Shown: positions 36,232 through 44,602 of the stretch, in pieces
How the letters are laid out: every line of letters begins with the position of its first letter
Numbering within the stretch: position 1 is the stretch's first letter
NCBI RefSeq assembly: GCF_001423945.1
Contig: NZ_LMPU01000008.1
Coordinates: 310,001-374,000 of the forward strand
Length of the DNA: 64,000 nt
DNA from: Pedobacter sp. Leaf194
Lineage (GTDB): Bacteria > Bacteroidota > Bacteroidia > Sphingobacteriales > Sphingobacteriaceae
Reading direction: 5' to 3'
Translations under genes and position numbers: made by a program
Notes under the pieces: generated by a model
Told to the model about the DNA's origin: nothing
The model's database searches: none
The model's input: only the letters and a program-made list of their open reading frames with translations

Positions 36232-36290
36232 TGAAATTGCTTTCGCTCCTTTTTAGAGCTTTCACTATAATATTTGGTTATATTTATCTT

Positions 36291-37541
36291 TTATTCTACT
36301 GCTGCCCTAAACATCAAAGCGCCAACGGTTAAATTGGTTCTGCTATCAACTAAAATTGCCGAGCCATTTGCCCGGTTATCGTCATACAAATCGAAAGCTA
36401 AAGCGTCAGCCGTTTTAACAATTACACGCCCAATGTCATTTAACTTAAATTCATCTGCAGGGTGTTTTTCTAAAGTATTGATGTCTACCTTGTGCAAAAT
36501 TTCGCTGATTTTACATTTGGTTACTTTGCTATTGTGCTGAATTAGATAGGTAATCGATGTATCCAAAGCCCGTCCGTCCATCCAGCATAAATCGGCTTCA
36601 ATTAGTTTAGATTCTTGCGGTAAAGCCGCAGCATTTACAATCGTATCCCCGCGGCTAATATCTACATCATCTTTTAAATGAAGCGTAACTGATTGTCCGG
36701 CATGCGCCGCCTCCGGAGTTTGGTCAAAAAACTCGATTTTTTTGATTATCGAACTCGCACCTGATGGCAGAACGGTTACTTTATCATTAAGCTTAAAGGT
36801 TCCGCTTAAAACGCGGCCGGCATAACCACGGTAATCGTGTAGTTCTGCCGTTTGCGGACGAATAACCCACTGTACCGGCATTCGGGCAAGCTGAGATTTG
36901 TCCAGATTATCGGTATCTACCTGCTCCAAAAAGTGCAGTAAACTTTCACCTTCATACCAATCCATACGCTCAGAGTTTTGAGCAATATTATCGCCCTTTA
37001 ATGCACTAACGGGAATGTAGTTTACATCGTTAAGTTGTAGTTGCTTTGCTAAAATTTTGTACTTATCAATAATTGCCTGGTAAACATTCTCGCTATAATC
37101 AACCATATCCATTTTGTTTATGCAAACCACGATATGTTTAATTCCTAAGAGAGAAACCAGATATGAGTGGCGAATAGTTTGCTCCACAACACCATTCCTG
37201 GCATCAATTAGAATGATGGCAAGATTTGCTGTCGACGCCCCGGTAACCATATTTCTGGTATACTGAATGTGCCCCGGAGTGTCTGCAATGATAAATTTTC
37301 GCTTATCGGTTTGAAAATATTTGTAGGCTACATCAATGGTAATTCCCTGTTCACGCTCTGCTCGTAACCCATCTGTTAAAATGGCTAAATCTATTGTTCC
37401 GTCATCATTCTTTCGGTTAGAGCTTTGCAAGGCTTCTAACTGATCAGCTAAAATGGAATCTGTATCATATAGCAGGCGGCCAATTAAGGTACTCTTACCA
37501 TCATCTACACTACCTGCCGTGAAAAATTTTAATATGTTCAT
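36291..37541 (-). CDS. cysN: Sulfate adenylyltransferase subunit 1 (GTPase)
   Basis: CysN is the GTPase that drives formation of adenylyl sulfate (APS) from ATP and sulfate together with CysD. G1 is GSVDDGKSTLIGRLLYD, G3 is IADTPGHIQYTRNM and G4 is CINKMDMVD, followed by beta-barrel domains 2 and 3. At 416 residues it lacks a C-terminal APS kinase (CysC) domain, which fits the APS-reductase type of the neighbouring cysH. It is the last gene of the minus-strand operon, 65 bp after cysD. Confidence 0.95.
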   Translation of the reverse strand: MNILKFFTAGSVDDGKSTLIGRLLYDTDSILADQLEALQSSNRKNDDGTIDLAILTDGLRAEREQGITIDVAYKYFQTDKRKFIIADTPGHIQYTRNMVTGASTANLAIILIDARNGVVEQTIRHSYLVSLLGIKHIVVCINKMDMVDYSENVYQAIIDKYKILAKQLQLNDVNYIPVSALKGDNIAQNSERMDWYEGESLLHFLEQVDTDNLDKSQLARMPVQWVIRPQTAELHDYRGYAGRVLSGTFKLNDKVTVLPSGASSIIKKIEFFDQTPEAAHAGQSVTLHLKDDVDISRGDTIVNAAALPQESKLIEADLCWMDGRALDTSITYLIQHNSKVTKCKISEILHKVDINTLEKHPADEFKLNDIGRVIVKTADALAFDLYDDNRANGSAILVDSRTNLTVGALMFRAAVE

Positions 37542-37606
37542 TTCTTCTCGTTGTTCGTTTGTCGTTTTTCGTTCTCCATTTCTTGCTTAAAAGCAAAAAT
37601 CGTTTG

Positions 37607-38512
37607 TTAAAAATATCCGCCTTTTTTCCTGTCTTCCATTGCAGCCTCCGAAACCTTATCATCCATCCTGGCGCCGCGTTCAGAAATTTTCGAAGCACTG
37701 ATTTCTGAAATAATATCATCAATCAAAATTGCCTCAGATTCTACAGCCGCTGTGCAAGACATGTCGCCAACGGTACGAAAACGCACTTGTTTTTGAAAAA
37801 CCAAATCTTCATCATCCATATTTAAAAATGGCGATGCAGCCATCAATTGTCCGTTTCTTAAAATTACATCGCGTTCATGCGAAAAATAAATGCTGGGCAA
37901 CTCTATATTTTCTCTGCGGATGTAATTCCAGACATCAAGTTCAGTCCAGTTGCTGATCGGGAATACACGAACATTTTCTCCCTTATGAATCTTGCCGTTG
38001 TAAATATTCCAAAGCTCAGGGCGCTGGCGTTTTGGATCCCACTGCCCAAATTCATCACGAACGGAGAAAATGCGCTCTTTTGCCCTTGCCTTTTCCTCAT
38101 CCCTGCGTGCGCCTCCAATACAGGCATCAAACTCGTATTTGGCAATTGTATCCAGCAGTGTTACCGTTTGAAGAGCATTTCTACTCGCATTTTTACCTTT
38201 TTGTTCTACAACTTTACCCTGGTCGATAGAATCCTGAACGGAACCGACAATTAATTTTTCGCCAATTCGTTCAATCATTTTATCCCGGTATTCGATGGTT
38301 TCCTGAAAGTTATGGCCAGTATCGATGTGCACTAACGGAAATGGAAACTTTCCCGGCCGAAATGCTTTTTCTGCCAAACGAACCAGCGTAATGGAATCTT
38401 TCCCGCCTGAAAATAACAGGGCAGGTTTCTCAAATTGGCCGGCAACTTCACGTAAAATATGAATTGCTTCGGCTTCCAGTTCGTCCAGGTAATCAAAATT
38501 ATATGTACTCAT
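37607..38512 (-). CDS. cysD: Sulfate adenylyltransferase subunit 2
   Basis: CysD is the catalytic ATP sulfurylase subunit and acts with CysN. The 301-residue PP-loop enzyme has the P-loop LLFSGGKDSITLVRL, then VHIDTGHNFQET, the conserved GGARRDEEKARAKERIFS and RPELWNIYNG. It is encoded 80 bp after cysH and 65 bp before cysN, all on the minus strand. The ATG at 38510-38512 gives the family N-terminus (STYNFDYLDELEAEAIHILREV). Confidence 0.96.
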   Translation of the reverse strand: MSTYNFDYLDELEAEAIHILREVAGQFEKPALLFSGGKDSITLVRLAEKAFRPGKFPFPLVHIDTGHNFQETIEYRDKMIERIGEKLIVGSVQDSIDQGKVVEQKGKNASRNALQTVTLLDTIAKYEFDACIGGARRDEEKARAKERIFSVRDEFGQWDPKRQRPELWNIYNGKIHKGENVRVFPISNWTELDVWNYIRRENIELPSIYFSHERDVILRNGQLMAASPFLNMDDEDLVFQKQVRFRTVGDMSCTAAVESEAILIDDIISEISASKISERGARMDDKVSEAAMEDRKKGGYF

Positions 38513-38592
38513 TTTTTGTCGTTATTCATTAGTCGATATCCGCTGTTTTTTTAAGAAATTATTCTAAAATTGCGGCAAACGGAATTTTTATT

Positions 38593-39315
38593 TTATCCTT
38601 TATTTGCTACAGCTTTTTCTGCTGTGTTATGTAAGCCACATTCTTTTTTACTTTGGTCTTCCCACCACCATCTCCCGGCTCTAAAATCTTCACCTGGTTG
38701 TACCGCTCTGGTGCAAGGTGCACAACCAATACTTGGAAACCCTTTATCGTGTAAACTATTATAAACGATGTTATTTTCCTTAATGTAAGCCTTAACATCT
38801 TCTAAAGTCCATTCAAAGATCGGATGAAACTTTACTAACCGGTTACCCTCATCCCACTCCAAATCGTGCATATCTTCGCGGTTTTGGCTTTGCTCAGCCC
38901 TAATTCCGGTTACCCAAATCTCATTGCCCTGCAATGCTCTTTTTAATGGTTCAATTTTGCGGATATAACAACATTCCTTTCTGTTTTCAACCGATTCGTA
39001 GAAGCTATTCGGACCTTTAGTGTTAACCAAATCCTCTAATAATTCATTTTTCGGATAATAACCATGGATCGGCTTGTTGTATATTTCCAGCGTTCTGTTC
39101 CAAACATAATAAGTTTCTGGCAAAAGGCGACCCGTTTCGAGCGTGAATACCTTAATCGGAATGTTATTGGAAAAAATTAAATGTGTAATAGCTTGGTCTT
39201 CCCAACCAAAACTGGTTGAAAATATCACACTATCTGCAAATTTATCTGCAAGATATTTGAGCTTATCCACAACACTTAAGCCTGCCAGTTGTGCCTTCAG
39301 TTCTGCTAAAATCAT
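38593..39315 (-). CDS. cysH: Assimilatory adenylyl-sulfate (APS) reductase
   Basis: This enzyme reduces APS to sulfite. The protein has the PP-loop-like fold (SVIFSTSFGWEDQAI, FTLETGRLLPETY), the catalytic Cys226 in KKECGLH near the C-terminus, and both halves of the iron-sulfur motif, Cys115-Cys116 (KECCYIRK) and Cys198-Cys201 (GCAPCTRA). The CC...CxxC motif marks APS-reducing enzymes rather than PAPS reductases, agreeing with the absence of an APS kinase. Its start region overlaps the previous stop codon (TAGTGATG); the ATG at 39313-39315 is chosen, with a GTG one codon earlier. Confidence 0.93.
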   Translation of the reverse strand: MILAELKAQLAGLSVVDKLKYLADKFADSVIFSTSFGWEDQAITHLIFSNNIPIKVFTLETGRLLPETYYVWNRTLEIYNKPIHGYYPKNELLEDLVNTKGPNSFYESVENRKECCYIRKIEPLKRALQGNEIWVTGIRAEQSQNREDMHDLEWDEGNRLVKFHPIFEWTLEDVKAYIKENNIVYNSLHDKGFPSIGCAPCTRAVQPGEDFRAGRWWWEDQSKKECGLHNTAEKAVANKG

Positions 39316-39317
39316 CA

Positions 39318-40826
39318 CTAAATCAGTTTTAAAATAAATAGTACAACACTTCTCAAACTTACCAGCATAACGATGATGCCTACCGCAACCATAATGGTTT
39401 TTGCTGATATCTTATTTGAAACCCTTGCCGCAATTGGCGACGCGATGGCGCTGCCAATTATCAAACCTAGTACGGCCTCCCAGTGTTTGCCTCCAAGCAT
39501 CGTAAAAAATGTTAGCGAACTTAAGGTGGCAATAAAAAATCTGCTTATCTTAACTGTCCCCAAAGAAAAGAGCGGGTGCCGCCCTCCGGCAATTAGGCTG
39601 GAAAGTACAATTGAGCCCCATCCGCCACCAAATGCGGCATCGATAAAACCGCCAACAAATCCCAGCAATCCGATTTTCTTTATTTTTTGTTCTGCTTTTT
39701 TTCTTTTGATGTTGAAAGCTTTCGTTAAAATTACACCTCCTAAAAATAGCGTGTAAACAGCCACTACAGGTTTTACATAAGCGCTGTAATGCTCCAGAGA
39801 TGATAAAATATAGGCACCTAAAACCGCTCCTAAAATGGCCGGCAGAATCAGAATTTTAAATAATTTCCAGTTTACATTGCCCATTCTGTAATGCATCCAG
39901 CCAGCAATTCCATTACTCATAACTTCTGATATGTGAATGGCCATGCTTGCAGAAGCGGGCGGCAGACCCATTGCGAGTGAAAATGACGCGGTTGTTACGC
40001 CATACGACATCCCGATTGCGCCATCTATCAATGCAAATACAAAACCTGCACCCAAAAACCAGTAAAATAATGGGTCGATATTGATTAAAAAAGTCTGAAA
40101 CTCGGGTTCTGTATTCCACAGCGAGAAGCCGATTGCGCCAATTAACAAGACCGCAGCGAGCCAGATTAACCATTTTATGTTACGCTCCGCAAAGCTTTTC
40201 TGCGGATTTATAAGGCTTTGCGTAACCTTATTTAGCTTTTTTACTTTTGCAGAGAAGTCGCCATTTAGTGTCTGCCGAAGCGCATTCATGTTTTGCAACG
40301 TTTCATCCAATTCTGCCGGAATCCCTTCGTTCAAAATCTGTTTCAGTCGCTTTGCTATCGTTGGCGATTTACCGTTTGTAGAGATGGCAATTTTTAAATC
40401 GCCCTTTTGAACGATTGAGCCTAAATAAAAATCGCACAAATCAGGCTTATCGGCCACGTTAATCAGCAAACCTTTTTCATGCGTAACTTTTCTAATTTCT
40501 TCATTTAAAATATTGTTGTTCGTTGCGGCAAAAACGATGTCAATCTCCTCTAAATCAAAAACATCAAAACTTTTTTGCTTCACTTTTATCTGCGGATTAG
40601 CCGAAACAAGCGCATGAACTTCAGCTGAAACTGCCTCTGCAACAATAGTAATTTTCGCCTGGTTACTGTTATTTACAATCGCAGTTAATTTTTCGAGACC
40701 AATATTGCCTGCGCCGATTAATAATGTACGGAGCTTGTTCAGCTTTATAAAAACCGGAAAAAGCTGGTTCCCCTGCTCTTCAACGTAAGGTATATCACTA
40801 TCGGGTTGTTTAGGCGATACTTGCAT
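39318..40826 (-). CDS. Fusion of Met8/CysG-N sirohaem synthase with a TSUP-type membrane transporter
   Basis: This 502-residue protein has two parts. Residues 20-205 form a precorrin-2 dehydrogenase/ferrochelatase domain: LLIGAGNIGLEKL for NAD, LLINVADKPDLCDFYLGS with the catalytic-region Asp126, and IAISTNGKSPTIAKRLK. Residues 217-502 form a TSUP (TauE/SafE) transporter with about seven or eight helices, including IDGAIGMSYGVT and GGFIDAAFGGGWGS. It could couple sirohaem synthesis for sulfite reductase with sulfite or sulfate transport. It overlaps the upstream SUMT gene by 17 bp and the cysH start by one codon, so all three are translationally coupled. Confidence 0.88.
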   Translation of the reverse strand: MQVSPKQPDSDIPYVEEQGNQLFPVFIKLNKLRTLLIGAGNIGLEKLTAIVNNSNQAKITIVAEAVSAEVHALVSANPQIKVKQKSFDVFDLEEIDIVFAATNNNILNEEIRKVTHEKGLLINVADKPDLCDFYLGSIVQKGDLKIAISTNGKSPTIAKRLKQILNEGIPAELDETLQNMNALRQTLNGDFSAKVKKLNKVTQSLINPQKSFAERNIKWLIWLAAVLLIGAIGFSLWNTEPEFQTFLINIDPLFYWFLGAGFVFALIDGAIGMSYGVTTASFSLAMGLPPASASMAIHISEVMSNGIAGWMHYRMGNVNWKLFKILILPAILGAVLGAYILSSLEHYSAYVKPVVAVYTLFLGGVILTKAFNIKRKKAEQKIKKIGLLGFVGGFIDAAFGGGWGSIVLSSLIAGGRHPLFSLGTVKISRFFIATLSSLTFFTMLGGKHWEAVLGLIIGSAIASPIAARVSNKISAKTIMVAVGIIVMLVSLRSVVLFILKLI

Positions 40827-41580
40827 AGTGTTTGGCTAAGCTTTTAAATGATGGGTGAAGAGAAACGACTTCGCCAAAAATTAAGAGCGCAGGTGGTTTA
40901 ACATTTTCCTTTTCCACCAATTTCTCAATAGACTCTACTACGCCAACAATTAGTTTTTCTTCGGAAGATGACCCGTTTTGTACCACGGCTGCCGGCAAAT
41001 TATGTTTGCCAGCGGCTTTAAAAATTTCGACAATTTTGGAAAGCTTTTTTAGTCCCATTAAAATTAAAACCGTAGCGTTTGATTGCGCTGCCTGATAAAT
41101 GTCGTTAGAAACTTCGCCAGACGTGGTTGTTCCTGTAATCACCCAAAAACTTTCGCTTAAGCCACGGTGTGTTACCGGAATTTGCTGCAAGGCCGGAACG
41201 CCGATTGAACTTGAAATTCCGGGAATAACATCTACAGGTATACTGTATGATGCAGCATAATCCAATTCCTCATAGCCGCGACCGAAAACGAATGGGTCTC
41301 CCCCTTTTAAGCGCACAACGTGACCATAGTTTAAAGCATAATCAATCATCAGTTTATTGATTGTTTCCTGCGGATACGAGTGTTCACCAGAACGTTTACC
41401 AACGTAAACTTTTATGGCATTTGCAGGTGCGTGTTCCAGCAATGCCTCATTTGTTAACGCATCATACAGTACAACATCTGCAGTCCGCAAGGCTTTAACA
41501 CCTTTTAAAGTTAATAAATCCGGGTCGCCAGGACCAGCACCTAAAAGCGTTATTTTCGACTCTTTATCTTGATTAATCAT
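40810..41580 (-). CDS. cobA: Uroporphyrinogen-III C-methyltransferase (SUMT)
   Basis: SUMT uses two SAM to turn uroporphyrinogen III into precorrin-2, the precursor of the sirohaem needed by sulfite reductase. The 256-residue enzyme has the intact motifs LLGAGPGDPDLLTLKG, VVLYDALTNEALL, VVRLKGGDPFVFGRGYEE, VIPGISSSIGVPAL and PVTHRGLSESFWVITG. It lies 107 bp after the sulfite reductase gene and overlaps the sirohaem synthase fusion by 17 bp, giving the complete uroporphyrinogen-to-sirohaem path in one operon. Confidence 0.95.
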   Translation of the reverse strand: MINQDKESKITLLGAGPGDPDLLTLKGVKALRTADVVLYDALTNEALLEHAPANAIKVYVGKRSGEHSYPQETINKLMIDYALNYGHVVRLKGGDPFVFGRGYEELDYAASYSIPVDVIPGISSSIGVPALQQIPVTHRGLSESFWVITGTTTSGEVSNDIYQAAQSNATVLILMGLKKLSKIVEIFKAAGKHNLPAAVVQNGSSSEEKLIVGVVESIEKLVEKENVKPPALLIFGEVVSLHPSFKSLAKHYASIA

Positions 41581-41687
41581 AACTTTAATTTTTTGAATGA
41601 ATGAATTTCAAATTAGGGATTGTTTTTACCAGCGATTTTCGGACCCGCACAATCATTCAACATATCATTTACCAATTCTTTCATTTC

Positions 41688-43772
41688 TTACTTTACTGTC
41701 CTTGTTTCCTTAATTTGTTTCAAAAATTCCGCAGCCTGATTAACATATTGGTTGGCAAAATCTGCTGTTGGCTCATTTTTGTTAATCTGTAAAACTAAGT
41801 CTGAAAAATTTGTTGGCAGATTAAACGCTCCTGTTTCCACATAGTGAATATCAAATTCCCTTATTACGCCAACCTGCGTGCTGCTGTTTACGCCTTTATC
41901 TAAGAGCAGCGATTTTGCAGCGCTAACAAAGGTGCTGTAGGTATGGTAAATTGCATCGGCGTAAGCGCCTTTTTCTAAATTTTGTTCGGCCCAACCAAAT
42001 TTCTCTTCGGCTTCTAAAAGTAAAGTTGCCACCAAATCGATTACAACACCGGCACATTCACCAACACCAATTGCCGTTGCAAATTGCTCTACATGGCCCC
42101 AATCAACAAATTCTTCTTCCTGAAGATTGGTTAAATCGGCCAATGGTTTTAAGAGTTGATAAAAATGATCCTTCCCTTTTTTATCATAATATTGGTGAAA
42201 ATTCTCGTTGCCTACATTATTCGCTTTAAAGTCGTTCAAAATATAGTGCAAAACACTGGTGGCCCGTTTCGATGGCACTTTAATAACGCGTTCGGCCACG
42301 CGGCCTACGCCATTTCCAACAGTACCACCGCCAAGCATTACCTGCACTGCAGGCACAACTTTTCCGTCTGCTTTTACTGAACTTCCATGAAAACCAATTT
42401 CTGCTAAACCATGTTGGCCGCAGGAATTCATACAACCACTTATTTTTATTTTGATATTCTTTTCATAAATAAACTCAGGGAAATCGTTATAAATTACCTC
42501 TTCCAACACTTCAGCTAAAGTCATTGAGTTAGAGATTCCCAGGTTACAGGTATCCGTTCCCGGACATGTAGTAATATCAGCTAAACTATCGAAACCAGCG
42601 GTTGTAAAACCTATTTTATTTAAAGCCACATACAGAGATGGCAAAGCCTCTTTGCGAACAAACTTTAGCAACAACCCTTGGTTTTGAGTAATTCTTATTT
42701 CGTCTGCAACGTAAGGCTTAATCGCATCAACAAATGCACGGGCCTTATCGGTTTTTATATCTCCAACCTGAATTTTCACATATACGGAATAGAACCCTTC
42801 CTGTTTTTGCGGAACAACGTTAGTCGCCGACCAATGTTTATAGTGCGCCTCATTCAGGATTTCTACTGGTGAATAGCTATGGTTTATTAGCAATTCCGGT
42901 TGCGAAACCGTGTTTCTATCAATCACAAAGCTTTTCACCTTATTTGCGGTTCGCTCTTCGGCTACCAACCGCAACACTTCTTCTAAACCTAATTTCTGAA
43001 CCAAATACTTTAAGCGGGCTTTATTTCTGTTGGTTCGTTCGCCGTAACGGTCGAAAACACGAAGAACGGATTCTGTAAAGGGAATTAACTGATCTTCCTG
43101 TAAGAATTCGTGAATAGGACTCGCTAAAAATGGTTGAGCACCCAAACCGCCGGCAAACAACACTTTAAAGCCTCTTTCTCCCTGCTCATTAATTTTCGGA
43201 ATAAAACCCAAGTCATGAATGTAACTAAAAGCGGTATCCTTATCGCTGGAAGAGAAAGAGATTTTAATTTTCCTTCCCATCTCCTGGCAAATTGGATTTC
43301 GTAAAAAGTATTTGAATACTGCCTGCGCATAAGGCGAAACATCAAAGGGTTCATCTATATCAATTCCAGCATTTGGCGATGCGGTTACATTTCTTACGGT
43401 GTTTCCGCATGCCTCCCGAAGGGTAATGTCATCCTGCTCCAGTTTAGCCCAAAGTTCGGGCGTTCTGTCTAAACTCACATAATGCAACTGAATATCCTGA
43501 CGGGTTGTTAAATGCAAATTACCACTACCGTATTCGTCGGCAATGTCTGCAATGCGCAACAACTGTTTAAAAGTTAGCTTTCCGAAAGGTAGTTTAATGC
43601 GAATCATTTGCACCCCGGGTTGTCTTTGGCCATAAACCCCACGAGCAAGGCGTAAACTTCTGAATTTCTCGTCGTGAATGGTTCCATCGCGAAAAGCTTT
43701 AATTTTATTCTCTAAATCTATAATGTCCTGCTCGACAATTGGATTTTCGAGTTCTGTTCTGAAACTCTGCAT
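41688..43772 (-). CDS. Sulfite reductase (sirohaem/4Fe-4S) with a C-terminal HEPN-like domain
   Basis: The enzyme reduces sulfite to sulfide in six electrons. Residues 1-560 are the duplicated nitrite/sulfite reductase fold, with [4Fe-4S]-sirohaem ligands Cys403, Cys409, Cys447 and Cys451 (TTCPGTDTCNLGIS and SGCMNSCGQHG). HLTTRQDIQLHYV and REACGNTVRNVT are family motifs. Residues about 575-694 are an added all-helical domain; GAYADAIYHTYSTFVSAAKSLL resembles HEPN domains but lacks the R-x4-6-H nuclease motif. No flavoprotein subunit is encoded nearby, so ferredoxin is the likely donor. It is the first gene of the operon, behind an attenuator-like leader. Confidence 0.92.
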   Translation of the reverse strand: MQSFRTELENPIVEQDIIDLENKIKAFRDGTIHDEKFRSLRLARGVYGQRQPGVQMIRIKLPFGKLTFKQLLRIADIADEYGSGNLHLTTRQDIQLHYVSLDRTPELWAKLEQDDITLREACGNTVRNVTASPNAGIDIDEPFDVSPYAQAVFKYFLRNPICQEMGRKIKISFSSSDKDTAFSYIHDLGFIPKINEQGERGFKVLFAGGLGAQPFLASPIHEFLQEDQLIPFTESVLRVFDRYGERTNRNKARLKYLVQKLGLEEVLRLVAEERTANKVKSFVIDRNTVSQPELLINHSYSPVEILNEAHYKHWSATNVVPQKQEGFYSVYVKIQVGDIKTDKARAFVDAIKPYVADEIRITQNQGLLLKFVRKEALPSLYVALNKIGFTTAGFDSLADITTCPGTDTCNLGISNSMTLAEVLEEVIYNDFPEFIYEKNIKIKISGCMNSCGQHGLAEIGFHGSSVKADGKVVPAVQVMLGGGTVGNGVGRVAERVIKVPSKRATSVLHYILNDFKANNVGNENFHQYYDKKGKDHFYQLLKPLADLTNLQEEEFVDWGHVEQFATAIGVGECAGVVIDLVATLLLEAEEKFGWAEQNLEKGAYADAIYHTYSTFVSAAKSLLLDKGVNSSTQVGVIREFDIHYVETGAFNLPTNFSDLVLQINKNEPTADFANQYVNQAAEFLKQIKETRTVK

Positions 43773-43793
43773 ATATGTTGTTAGCTTTTATTC

Positions 43794-43826
43794 AAAAAAT
43801 GCTTCTCTTTTTAAATGAGAAGCATC
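43794..43826 (-). terminator. Terminator hairpin in the sulfite reductase leader (attenuator)
   Basis: On the minus strand ATGCTTCTC pairs perfectly with GAGAAGCAT across a 9-nt A/T loop and is followed by TTTTTT. It lies after the promoter and leader peptide but 21 bp before the sulfite reductase ATG, so it would stop transcription ahead of the operon. The next gene upstream on this strand (Rrf2) ends more than 320 bp away, beyond the promoter. Confidence 0.8.
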
Positions 43827-43863
43827 CAATTTTATACCTATAAATCATCAGAATACCCCTCTT

Positions 43864-43893
43864 CTACTTTGTTTTGGAACAAGAGTACATCAT
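43864..43893 (-). CDS. Predicted leader peptide MMYSCSKTK
   Basis: ATG ATG TAC TCT TGT TCC AAA ACA AAG TAG encodes nine residues with Ser-Cys-Ser in the middle. It lies in the transcribed leader, about 38 nt downstream of the predicted RNA start and 38 nt upstream of the attenuator hairpin. The codons themselves form an RNA hairpin: TACTCTTGTT (43878-43887) pairs with AACAAAGTA (43865-43873) with one bulged C. A second, exclusive pairing of TACTCTT with AGGGGTA (43854-43860) is possible. Ribosome position on the Cys or Ser codons could thus steer folding. The gene is too short for similarity tests; the evidence is position, content and structure. Confidence 0.55.
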   Translation of the reverse strand: MMYSCSKTK

Positions 43894-43936
43894 CCGGGCG
43901 TCGGTTTTAACAGCAATAAAATTGTTATTCATCTGC

Positions 43937-43972
43937 CAAATATATAAAGTATATAGGAATAGTAGTAATTTT
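43937..43972 (-). promoter_or_regulatory. Promoter/operator of the sulfite reductase operon
   Basis: TATATTTG (43937-43944, minus strand) is an exact -7 element. The upstream part (TACTACTATTCCTATA region) matches the promoter of the SUMT-like gene at 35444-35479 in 32 of 36 bases. It is the likely site of a sulfur or Fe-S responsive regulator; the Rrf2-family protein encoded 200 bp away is the nearest candidate. The remaining stretch 43973-44147 has an inverted repeat GGCTGGC/GCCAGCC (44046-44099) and nothing else recognised. Confidence 0.75.
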
Positions 43973-44147
43973 TCTTAAAAAAGATATATCTAATGCTAAG
44001 ATGCAGACCTACAGGCGCTGGAAATTACTGCGCAGGGAAGTGAAAGGCTGGCATTTTAGTAGTGCAGAGCAAGTTAAGCTGGAAAGGCATGAGCCAGCCA
44101 GGTTTGGGCGGAATTTAATTTTAAAGCAGTAAAAACTTTGGAATTTG

Positions 44148-44594
44148 TTAAAGGGTATCGATTGTTAGCTTGAGGCTGTCTTCCCTACCAATAACATCAG
44201 CAATGCTGGTTTCGCTTAAAACTTTAAGGGTTGCATCTCTAACATCGATAAATGCACTCCTAATGCCACATGTTTTCTCGTCAACACATTCATCACATTT
44301 GTGGTAAAAGTTTAAGCTGGCGCAGGGTACCATCGCAATTGGCCCGTCGGTTACCCGCATTACCTGTACTAGTAGAATTTCTTCTGGCTTTTTATTTAAG
44401 CTATAGCCCCCGCCCGCTCCTTTTTTACTGTAAAGGAAACCTGCATTGCGTAAATCAAGGAGAATTTGCTCGAGGAATTTTTTCGGAATATGCTCCTCCT
44501 CGGCAATCTTTGAGATTTGCATAGGTGGTTTCTCTACGTTTTTACCAAGTGCAACTAGTGCTTTAATGGCATATTTAGTCTTTTTTGATAGCAT
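44148..44594 (-). CDS. Rrf2-family transcriptional regulator
   Basis: This 148-residue winged-helix regulator starts MLSKKTKYAIKALVALGKN, with recognition-helix region ISKIAEEEHIPKKFLEQILLDLRNAGFL and wing SKKGAGGGYSLNK. Four Cys at 91, 100, 103 and 109 (PCASLNFYHKCDECVDEKTCG) resemble an IscR/NsrR-type iron-sulfur site. Rrf2 proteins include IscR (Fe-S), NsrR (NO) and CymR (cysteine). Its place directly upstream of the sulfite reductase operon on the same strand suggests control of sulfur assimilation, and the shared 36-bp operator is the candidate site. Confidence 0.88.
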   Translation of the reverse strand: MLSKKTKYAIKALVALGKNVEKPPMQISKIAEEEHIPKKFLEQILLDLRNAGFLYSKKGAGGGYSLNKKPEEILLVQVMRVTDGPIAMVPCASLNFYHKCDECVDEKTCGIRSAFIDVRDATLKVLSETSIADVIGREDSLKLTIDTL

Positions 44595-44602
44595 ATATCC
44601 TA

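Noticed and set aside
36274..36540. An 88-codon plus-strand frame over the end of cysN
   Set aside because: Most of it mirrors cysN codons on the other strand, and it has no independent promoter or family match.
43773..43936. Known riboswitch class (for example a SAM-II type) in the sulfite reductase leader
   Set aside because: I could not find the conserved core of a SAM or cobalamin riboswitch. The short SCS-containing frame plus a terminator explains the leader better.
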